5,578 nt of DNA from Chloroflexota bacterium (GTDB lineage: Bacteria > Chloroflexota > Dehalococcoidia > Dehalococcoidales > JAUYDJ01): positions 1-5,578 of the forward strand of contig JAUYDJ010000012.1 in the NCBI GenBank assembly GCA_030690025.1. Direction: 5' to 3'. The position numbers and the translations under genes were made by a program. Under the pieces are notes generated by a model, which searched no databases, was not told the origin of the DNA, and was given only the letters and a program-made list of their open reading frames with translations. Shown here piece by piece: positions 1-4,844 of the stretch. Numbering within the stretch: position 1 is the stretch's first letter; each line of letters starts with the position of its first letter.

Positions 1-137
1 GTTACTGCGACTTTGCCATGGTCATTGCGCTTTACGGCACTGCGATGCGCATCGGCGAACTCACGGGCCTGAGGCTGAACGACGTTCACTTCGACAGTGG
101 TCAGCTGAGGGTAATGGGGAAGGGTGACCAAATGTAG
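1..137 (+). pseudogene. Tyrosine recombinase (phage integrase family) internal fragment, truncated
   Basis: Reading from position 3 the frame gives about 44 residues that look like the start of the catalytic domain of a tyrosine recombinase. It contains FAMVIALYGTAMRIGELTGL followed by RLNDVHF and LRVMGKGDQ. In this family the arginine of the G-x-R-I-G/S-E-L box is the first catalytic residue, and here it is present (codon 48-50). The G-K-G turn that follows normally leads into K-E-R and roughly 130 more residues carrying the K, H-x-x-R, H/W and tyrosine residues. Instead the frame ends at TAG 135-137, and the next bases do not resume the family pattern in any frame I read. The N-terminal side is cut by the window edge. 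I infer a dead remnant, probably from an integrase of a mobile element; XerC/D-like proteins share the same box, so the exact subfamily is open. Confidence 0.75.
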
Positions 138-209
138 TTTAGGTGTAATTTCGCGTCTTATGCGTGGTTCTTTAGCCCTTATTGGTGCATAAACGATAGA
201 TTTTAGCAT
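1..209 (-). CDS. Possible 5' end of an unknown gene, open at the left edge
   Basis: On the minus strand an ATG at 209-207 follows an excellent Shine-Dalgarno sequence (GGAGGTG, 221-215) by about 7 bases. The frame stays open for 69 codons to the window edge. Its first 26 or so codons (down to about 130) begin MLKSIVYAPIRAKEPRIRRE, a basic, plausible N-terminus that I do not recognise. From about 129 downward the frame is antisense to the recombinase fragment, so that part is unlikely to be authentic. The simplest reading is that the start of one gene was joined to a broken integrase by a deletion or insertion. It could equally be a chance frame behind a fortuitous ribosome binding site. Confidence 0.25.
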   Translation of the reverse strand, partial: MLKSIVYAPIRAKEPRIRREITPKLHLVTLPHYPQLTTVEVNVVQPQAREFADAHRSAVKRNDHGKVAV

Positions 210-235
210 CGCCTCACCTCCGGAGCCTCATTTAG

Positions 236-258
236 TACAATGACCATCATGACTTGTA
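236..258. repeat. Dyad TACAA-N13-TTGTA
   Basis: Two 5-bp arms (236-240 and 254-258) form an inverted repeat 23 bp long, just upstream of the possible minus-strand start at 209. The size and position suit a small operator, but five-base arms arise often by chance. Confidence 0.2.
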
Positions 259-283
259 GCTGGTTGATGTCATTAGCATGCCA

Positions 284-305
284 TTTACTCGCCTTTTACT
301 CGCCT
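284..305. repeat. Tandem 11-bp repeat, two copies
   Basis: TTTACTCGCCT occurs at 284-294 and again, with no mismatch, at 295-305. It lies in non-coding sequence and has no recognised role; replication slippage is the simplest origin. Confidence 0.7.
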
Positions 306-840
306 TCTGGCGCAATAATTACCTATTGACACCCGTGTTCTTGGGGTTCAAGTAAATGCGTAAATGACACCCGCATGGGAAAACACAACAAATCACTGCC
401 GCTACAGAAACCCGGCACTAACGCGGCACTTAGCCTGCACTCAGGGCTGCCGCCGGCAGTAATTCGAGAGAGAAACGCCAGAACCACGCAAAGCATACCT
501 TTTACGATGGACGACAACGTGGACAGAGAACCCCCTCCCGGTCTCTCTAGGACATGAAGGAAGCAGGGCCCCAACTGCGAGAGAAAAAGGCCTCCCGTTA
601 CCGGGATGTACATGGCGAGATAGCTGATAAACTCAACTCCGGTACCACTCGGAGCAGGCCTCGTCTCTGGCCAGCGCCGGGAAACCAGGCCTGGTCCCTT
701 CCCAGTTTCACCCTGACTTTTTGCAGGGGAACACGGGGGCCAGCATATTGTTCGCTGTCAGGAGAGATTCCCCGGTACCGGCTGGCCGTAGAGTTCCGCA
801 CGAGTCATGGATCAGTAAGAAGAACTTAGAGCAGGCGCTC

Positions 841-866
841 TTTGCCAGGTAGCGAAACCTGGTAGG
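841..866 (+). repeat. Strong hairpin in non-coding DNA
   Basis: CCAGGT (845-850) and ACCTGG (857-862) pair perfectly around the six-base loop AGCGAA. As RNA the stem extends outward through G-U and A-U pairs (841-844 with 863-866) to about 10 pairs. No T-run follows on the plus strand, so it is not an ordinary intrinsic terminator. It could belong to a structured RNA, but I recognise no family. Confidence 0.4.
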
Positions 867-1212
867 TGTGTGCCGTAATGAGGCTCAGAGATTCAAATCA
901 AGGTTTCCACCCATCGTAGAAGCCCACTTCCGATGTCGCCGACAGGTTTCGTGGGAGGGACTCGGAGACCGGGAAAAAGAGGGCTTTTTCACACTCGAAC
1001 GGTTCAACCGCAAGCATTCCGAGGATAAATTGAAGAGTGGCTACCTGCCACCAGGGACTGGCTTCAAAGACACATTTTGGCTGATAGTTACCTAATATGC
1101 GGCCTGCGGTAATGGCAGTTCGTCCCAAGTGCGTCCCTCAAGTTGTCGCCCCATCTTCTTCCTGTTCACGCCACCCCACTGTTTGAAGAAGAACGGAACT
1201 GAATATGGTTCT

Positions 1213-2292
1213 TTAAGTTTCAATGTTCCGGGGATACTGCGGAGGTGATTTGCCCTGCTTCTTCACTACCCTGGGATAACTGGCACGAGAAACTCTTTCG
1301 GTTACGCTCATCAGTTCAACCTCATGCCACCATTCATCGCCATAATCGAAAAGATAGAGAAACTTCGGTCCGCCATACAGGGCAATGCTGTCAATCCTGA
1401 TGCGGGTGGCCAGTTTACCCGTTCCGCCGGAATCAAGGCCGGGTGAACCATACTCACTCTCCCTGTCATAAGGCTTGTTACTTAGGAAGAAGCTGTACTG
1501 CTGTTCCTCAAAACGGTCGAAAGCTTTGAATACTGCTTTGTGCAGGCTGGAGAGCATCTGGTTTCCTTTGATGTCGATAATACGCCAGATTTCAGGCTGG
1601 TCCTTGAGCGAGACTTTGAACCGGTGGATGAAGTGAGTATCAACATAAGATGATGGTCTTGTCTCTACCCTGGAAGCTCTATCGCCCAGTTGACTGAATC
1701 CCTTACTAAAGCTGTGAACGTTCTTCAAGACATCCTGAGCCACGGGATTGGTAGGGGCAAGCCGCACTGCCCTTTTCGCACATTCTGAAGCCTTGTCAAT
1801 ATTGAGCGAAGATAGATGAACAATTGCCAGGTCGGTCAGGATGTTGGCGTTGGTCGGCTCCAGGCGGCTTGCCTTTTCAAGAAAGGCTAATCCTTTGGCC
1901 ACATCGCCACATTGATGTATAGCCCATCCCAGTCCCCGGAGATACTCACCGCTATTGGGTTCCTCGGTAACTGCCATCTCAAACTCTGAAATAGCCTTGT
2001 CCCATAGACGCTTATGGGAGTAGACGAAACCCAGGATGTAATGGTACCCCGGTTTCTCTGGCCTATAGCCTATGGCTTTCCTAATGTGGTCCTCGGCCAG
2101 GTCAAATTGCTGTAAGGTGAGGAATATGTCCCCGAGATAGGCATGGGCATGTTCGGCGGCAACCGCATCGTCACCATATCTCACCATGATATATTTGTAG
2201 ATTTCGATGGCCTTATCGAAATCGCTGCGTTCGATATAACCTTTGGCCTCACCCCATATTGACTGTAATTCCGGTACGTTATCTTTGCCCAT
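1213..2292 (-). CDS. TPR protein with C-terminal pRiA4b ORF-3-like domain
   Basis: The 359-residue product has two parts. Residues about 10-185 are helical tetratricopeptide repeats, seen in recurring patterns such as [40 protein letters not shown] and [20 protein letters not shown], about five units. Residues about 220-355 match the pRiA4b ORF-3-like family: H-R-F-K-V-S-L, P-E-I-W-R (233-237), the helix beginning [20 protein letters not shown], then [17 protein letters not shown] (311-327) and [16 protein letters not shown] (339-354). That family takes its name from an Agrobacterium plasmid ORF and has no established biochemical role. There is no signal peptide or membrane segment, so it is probably cytoplasmic. 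TPRs usually mediate protein contacts, so a partner protein is likely but unknown. ATG 2292-2290 is preceded by GGAAGGA (2301-2295), which supports this start. It diverges from the dehydrogenase gene. Confidence 0.85.
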   Translation of the reverse strand: MGKDNVPELQSIWGEAKGYIERSDFDKAIEIYKYIMVRYGDDAVAAEHAHAYLGDIFLTLQQFDLAEDHIRKAIGYRPEKPGYHYILGFVYSHKRLWDKAISEFEMAVTEEPNSGEYLRGLGWAIHQCGDVAKGLAFLEKASRLEPTNANILTDLAIVHLSSLNIDKASECAKRAVRLAPTNPVAQDVLKNVHSFSKGFSQLGDRASRVETRPSSYVDTHFIHRFKVSLKDQPEIWRIIDIKGNQMLSSLHKAVFKAFDRFEEQQYSFFLSNKPYDRESEYGSPGLDSGGTGKLATRIRIDSIALYGGPKFLYLFDYGDEWWHEVELMSVTERVSRASYPRVVKKQGKSPPQYPRNIET

Positions 2293-2323
2293 AGTCCTTC
2301 CGTGCGCGTTTGGTGTTGGTTCG

Positions 2324-2329
2324 ATTATA
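2324..2329 (-). promoter_or_regulatory. Candidate -10 box for the TPR gene
   Basis: On the minus strand this is a perfect TATAAT, 31 bp upstream of the TPR start codon. The hexamer expected 17 bp further upstream (AAAGTT, 2352-2347) is a poor -35 match, so the promoter would be weak or need an activator. Confidence 0.35.
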
Positions 2330-2455
2330 CCACGTGAAAAGGAATTAACTTTCAGATGAATTGTGCAGGCGGTATCTTTATGGCTTTTCGTGCAATACTC
2401 TTGATCCTGAATTTAGGGCAAATACTGGATATCACAGTTAGAGCCAGGAAAATAT

Positions 2456-2482
2456 TTGCCAGTACACCTATTATTTTATAAA
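2456..2482 (+). promoter_or_regulatory. Candidate sigma-70-type promoter for the dehydrogenase
   Basis: TTGCCA (2456-2461, five of six to the -35 consensus) and TATAAA (2477-2482, five of six to the -10 consensus) are separated by 15 bp, slightly short. TAGAAT at 2484-2489 is another -10-like hexamer. Transcription would begin a little before the ribosome binding site AAAAGGAGGT at 2504-2513. Confidence 0.35.
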
Positions 2483-2519
2483 GTAGAATAGAAAACCTAG
2501 TTTAAAAGGAGGTACTCTG

Positions 2520-3614
2520 ATGGCTCAGAAGGTAAGAGCGGCGGTGCTCGTGGCAGCATCCAAAATTGAGATGAGGGAATTTCCCATGCCGGAGATTGGC
2601 CGGGATGATGCTTTGCTCAAGATAGAATTAGCCGGGGTGTGCGGCACGGACCCCAAGCGGTATGAGGGAAAAATCAAGGCCACGGCACCTTTCCCGGTTA
2701 TCATGGGACACGAGATTCTGGGACGCATTGCCAAGATCGGTGACATCGCTTCCAAGCGCATGGGGGTGAAAGAGGGCGACCGGGTGGTGGCCGAGTCTAT
2801 GGTGCGCTGCGCGTATTGCAGTCACTGCATCACCGGCGACTATCGCTTTTGTGAAAACCCTCGCGGCTATGGCTATAACGTCTCGGCGACTGTGCCGCCA
2901 TATCTCTGGGGGGCCTACGCCGAGTACATGTACCTGGCCCCGGGCAGCATCGTACACAAGATTTCGGAGAACGTACCCGCCAAGGCAGGGGTACTCATAA
3001 ACGCCGTATTTGCTGATGCCTTCCGCTGGGGACGCCTCGAAGGTGGCTTCTGCATCGGTGATGCCGTGGTTATCCAGGGCGTCGGCCAGCAAGGTCTCTG
3101 CCAGGTAATCGTGGGCAAGGAATCGGGCTGTAATCCCATTATCGCCACCGGTCTCTCAAAGGATGTTGAGCGTTTTAAGTTGGCCAAGGAGTTCGGCGCC
3201 GACTACACCATTGACGTTGAGAAGGTCAACGTAGTTGATAAGGTTAAGGAGATAACCGGCGGCAAGATGGCTGATGTAGTGGTTGACGTGGCCGGTAGCT
3301 GGAAATCCATATCGGTCTCGATAGACTTGGTGAAGAAGCAGGGGAGGCTGGTGCTGGCCACAATAGTAGGTGAGGAGACCCTTACGCCGATAGCCACCGA
3401 CACCCTGGCCCGCAGGGACATCACGATAGTAGGCGTGTTCTCGGCGGACTACCGCTCCATGGGACCCAGTATCAAGCTCGTGGAATCAGGGAAGTACGCT
3501 ATCGAGAAGATAGTCTCGCACGTCCTGCCGCTTGATCAGGCTGAGAGAGCCGTCCAGATGGCGGGCGGTTACTTCAAGGATATTTATCCCACCAAGGTAA
3601 TTCTGCAGCCCTGA
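2520..3614 (+). CDS. Zinc-dependent medium-chain alcohol/polyol dehydrogenase (MDR superfamily)
   Basis: This 364-residue protein has the length and order of a zinc MDR enzyme, which oxidises an alcohol or polyol with NAD(P)+. The GroES-like catalytic half comes first: AGVCGTD with Cys41 and GHE with His64-Glu65 are catalytic-zinc residues. The lobe VRCAYCSHCITGDYRFCEN supplies structural-zinc Cys97, 100, 103 and 111. The Rossmann half follows with GVGQQG (187-192). Two points are unusual. The usual third zinc ligand (Cys, Glu or Asp) appears to be Asn161 in GVLINAVFADAFRW. The second strand ends IIATGLSKD without the acidic residue typical of NAD enzymes, which would permit NADP(H). The substrate cannot be read from sequence. 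ATG 2520 is fixed by AAAAGGAGGT (2504-2513), about 7 bases away. The gene appears to stand alone, divergent from the TPR gene and followed by debris, with no clear terminator. Confidence 0.9.
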   Translation: MAQKVRAAVLVAASKIEMREFPMPEIGRDDALLKIELAGVCGTDPKRYEGKIKATAPFPVIMGHEILGRIAKIGDIASKRMGVKEGDRVVAESMVRCAYCSHCITGDYRFCENPRGYGYNVSATVPPYLWGAYAEYMYLAPGSIVHKISENVPAKAGVLINAVFADAFRWGRLEGGFCIGDAVVIQGVGQQGLCQVIVGKESGCNPIIATGLSKDVERFKLAKEFGADYTIDVEKVNVVDKVKEITGGKMADVVVDVAGSWKSISVSIDLVKKQGRLVLATIVGEETLTPIATDTLARRDITIVGVFSADYRSMGPSIKLVESGKYAIEKIVSHVLPLDQAERAVQMAGGYFKDIYPTKVILQP

Positions 3615-3638
3615 CCGGTACTGCCTGTTTAGATTACC

Positions 3639-3888
3639 TCAAAGCACCGCGTTCGTCACAGAAGCAGCGTTGTCTGAACCCAGGATTTTTAAGGTGCCTT
3701 TTCCATGGACAATCCACACTCGGTAAAGTCCCGACTAAAATGCAGCGTGTATGAAATCATCCACCTAAATCATCCACCTTAGGAATAGCCTCATCCACGG
3801 TCAGGCAATGCAGATCGATCTCTTCTCTCATCCATTTCCCATAGCGATTGGCATTGATGTTGGCTCTTGTTGCCGACCTCGGTTTCAT
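3639..3888 (-). pseudogene. Smr-domain protein, degraded pseudogene
   Basis: On the minus strand, codons from ATG 3831-3829 read MREE then EIDLHCLTVDEAIPKVDD, the start of an Smr domain (the DLHG motif appears as DLHC). The frame then breaks in a perfect 13-bp tandem duplication, AAATCATCCACCT at 3754-3766 and 3767-3779 on the plus strand. Removing one copy restores the frame: DFIHAAF, an in-frame TAG (3737-3735), then SGLYRVWIVHGKGT. That last part is the conserved H-G-x-G-T motif of Smr domains, known from MutS2 C-termini and from standalone proteins that nick or bind DNA. After HGKGT the sequence leaves the family pattern and ends at TGA 3641-3639, so the C-terminal third is also lost. An in-frame ATG lies further upstream at 3888-3886 without a ribosome binding site. 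One frameshift, one nonsense codon and a missing end make it non-functional. Confidence 0.75.
3754..3779. repeat. 13-bp tandem duplication inside the Smr pseudogene
   Basis: AAATCATCCACCT is present twice in direct contact, with no mismatch. It shifts the reading frame of the Smr remnant by one base, and deleting one copy rejoins the two halves of the domain. Slippage or the footprint of an excised insertion could produce it. Confidence 0.85.
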
Positions 3889-4396
3889 GTAGTGTCACAA
3901 TTGAAAACAGTCGCTATCAGTGGGCTGGACTATACGCTATATTGCGTTTCCACTGTGCTTCCAGCTTCAGCCAACAAGATGGGTAATTTGTTGGGTCACT
4001 GAGTAATTCCACTCTTCAGCCACCCCCATGGGTCCAGCTCAAAAGGAGATTCTTAGACTAAAGATTAAGCAACATGCGAATTGTTAAATATCGGTATCTG
4101 AGATAGACCTTATCCTCGAATTCTGCCAACATTTTGCCAACGCATTGCCAACCACCTGATGGCACGGGATGGTAACGATAGGTACGAAAGGTCAGCCAGC
4201 GTGAAACTGGAACGCACTTGGTTCTATATGCAGTAATCCAATGGCATGTCCTGTTCGTTACTCTTAATCAGGTGGTTCACAGTAAACGAATGGGAAGTAA
4301 AGGGGCTATAATTGACATAACAAGCCTGTCGCTTGGCTTATGCTGATTTGAGAATTGTGACAATCCAGGGTTTGAATAGTAAATATCCCGACCTAA
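3889..4396. other. Intergenic stretch without a recognisable gene
   Basis: No frame here carries a family signature or a supported start. AAAAGGAG near 4040 resembles a ribosome binding site but no usable start codon follows it. The region holds the triple TGCCAAC repeat at 4124-4156 and a small hairpin CAAGC-CTGTC-GCTTG at 4321-4335. If the neighbouring tRNA half is an attachment site, this would be the terminal non-coding part of the integrated element. Confidence 0.45.
4124..4156. repeat. Three direct repeats of TGCCAAC at exact 11-bp spacing
   Basis: TGCCAAC occurs at 4124-4130, 4135-4141 and 4146-4152, each followed by four variable bases (ATTT, GCAT, CACC). The spacing is close to one helical turn, so a protein would see all copies on the same face. 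The array ends about 325 bp from the tRNA fragment. Binding by a recombinase or accessory factor is possible but unproven. Confidence 0.6.
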
Positions 4397-4844
4397 TTGC
4401 CAATGACCTAGGGATATTGTATAGTTTGGGAAAAGGGAGGCTGTATGGACACAATGATATCTGAAGAAGAAACGTTGACCTCACATCGCAGAGGTCACTG
4501 GTTCGAGCCCAGTACCGCCCACCATTCGTAACAGTTCCCGAACCATTTGCTCTGGCTATAATGGCAAAGGGGGCATTGTATGCCAGCTTTTTTCGTAGTT
4601 CTTCATCGTCCACGATAAACAAAAGTTTGAACTCTCTGAGTCCATTGGTTATTTCAAACTTCGCTCCCAGCGAGTGTAACTCAAGTTGAGCTAAGGCCAA
4701 TTCGTAGATGAACTGTACATTATCAAGCAGTAGTAGTTGCCTATCTTGTGGCAATTGTTCTGTGTTGTAGGCCCAGAAAGAGCCTAATTCCTCAGCTTTT
4801 TGGCACATTCTCGCACCTTTGAAAGTTTCTGTCTCGTCTATCAT
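4338..4844 (-). CDS. Unknown small protein; C-terminus reads antisense through the tRNA fragment
   Basis: The start is credible. ATG 4844-4842 overlaps the TGA of the upstream AMMECR1 gene by four bases (ATGA), and AGAGGT (4854-4849) provides a ribosome binding site, so translation is probably coupled. Residues 1-105 are soluble, with a helical-looking middle ([20 protein letters not shown]) and a charged stretch [10 protein letters not shown] recognise no family. Residues 107-121 ([15 protein letters not shown]) are the tRNA-Val half read backwards, a familiar annotation artefact at tRNA genes. The last 47 residues come from the presumed element side. I infer that only the first 100 or so residues reflect a former gene, and that its true end was lost or altered. 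GC content is lower than in the upstream gene. Confidence 0.45.
   Translation of the reverse strand: MIDETETFKGARMCQKAEELGSFWAYNTEQLPQDRQLLLLDNVQFIYELALAQLELHSLGAKFEITNGLREFKLLFIVDDEELRKKLAYNAPFAIIARANGSGTVTNGGRYWARTSDLCDVRSTFLLQISLCPYSLPFPKLYNIPRSLAIRSGYLLFKPWIVTILKSA
4397..4440 (+). promoter_or_regulatory. Consensus-like promoter and ribosome binding site pointing at the tRNA fragment
   Basis: TTGCCA (4397-4402) and TATAGT (4420-4425) each match the sigma-70 consensus at five of six positions and are separated by the ideal 17 bp. A strong Shine-Dalgarno GGGAGG (4435-4440) follows, four bases before an ATG. Transcription would start around 4431-4433, giving a very short leader. This is the best-formed promoter in the window, yet no full-length gene lies behind it. 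Confidence 0.5.
4445..4531 (+). CDS. Small ORF (28 aa) reading into the tRNA-Val fragment
   Basis: ATG 4445 sits four bases after GGGAGG and behind a well-spaced promoter. The first 12 codons ([12 protein letters not shown], acidic) are unique sequence. The next 14 or so, ending [12 protein letters not shown], are simply the tRNA half read as protein, and TAA follows at 4529-4531. A peptide made largely from a tRNA sequence is unlikely to be a finished gene. I infer it is the 5' end of a longer gene cut at the attachment site; in an excised circle the frame would continue into the other end of the element. It may also be a chance frame. Confidence 0.3.
   Translation: MDTMISEEETLTSHRRGHWFEPSTAHHS
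4480..4524 (+). tRNA. tRNA-Val(CAC) 3' half, orphan; putative integration attachment site
   Basis: The 45 bases fold as the 3' part of a tRNA. The anticodon loop is C-T-CAC-A-T (4480-4486, anticodon CAC, valine), followed by the 3' anticodon-stem strand CGCAG (4487-4491) and variable loop AGGTC (4492-4496). The T-arm ACTGG-TTCGAGC-CCAGT (4497-4513) pairs perfectly. The acceptor strand ACCGCCC (4514-4520), discriminator A and encoded CCA (4522-4524) complete it. The 5' half is absent: the preceding bases do not provide CTGCG for the anticodon stem, a D-arm or GGGCGGT for the acceptor stem. Similarity therefore begins in the anticodon loop, a common crossover point for tyrosine recombinases. 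It is not a functional tRNA. In the usual geometry the intact tRNA and integrase lie to the left, outside the window. Confidence 0.85.

Larger units (their letters stand above)
210..1212. other. Roughly 1 kb without a recognisable gene
   Basis: I read all six frames here. Several open frames of 60-96 codons exist on both strands, but none has a recognisable domain, a good ribosome binding site or a convincing composition. The region holds short repeats: 11-bp TTTACTCGCCT in tandem at 284-305, TGACACCCG at 327-335 and 365-373, and GTAAATG at 352-358 and 360-366. It also holds a perfect 10-bp palindrome at 772-781 and hairpins at 841-866 and 973-990. The stretch from about 520 to 900 is fairly GC-rich. 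It is either strongly decayed coding DNA or an untranslated structured region; I cannot tell which. Confidence 0.5.

Noticed and set aside
973..990. GAAAAAG-AGGG-CTTTTTC hairpin as an intrinsic terminator
   Set aside because: The stem is A-T pairs and the T-run is part of the stem rather than following it; no gene ends just before it.
323..1128. Six open frames of 60-96 codons on both strands
   Set aside because: They overlap one another, none is preceded by a good ribosome binding site and none carries a motif I recognise.
1189..1213. Inverted repeat AAGAAC/GTTCTT at the end of the TPR gene as a terminator
   Set aside because: The stem is only six pairs with a 13-base loop, and no clean T-run follows on the minus strand.
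2525..3424. Four minus-strand open frames across the dehydrogenase gene
   Set aside because: They are antisense to a gene with complete family motifs, have no ribosome binding sites and no recognisable domains.
3808..4002. 64-codon plus-strand open frame
   Set aside because: It overlaps the Smr remnant on the other strand, lacks a ribosome binding site and has no family resemblance.
4124..4156. CRISPR-like array
   Set aside because: Units of 7 bp with 4-bp gaps are far too short for CRISPR repeats and spacers.
4307..4317. TATAAT directly joined to TTGACA on the plus strand
   Set aside because: Each hexamer lacks its partner at proper spacing: no -35 lies 16-18 bp before TATAAT and no -10 lies 16-18 bp after TTGACA.
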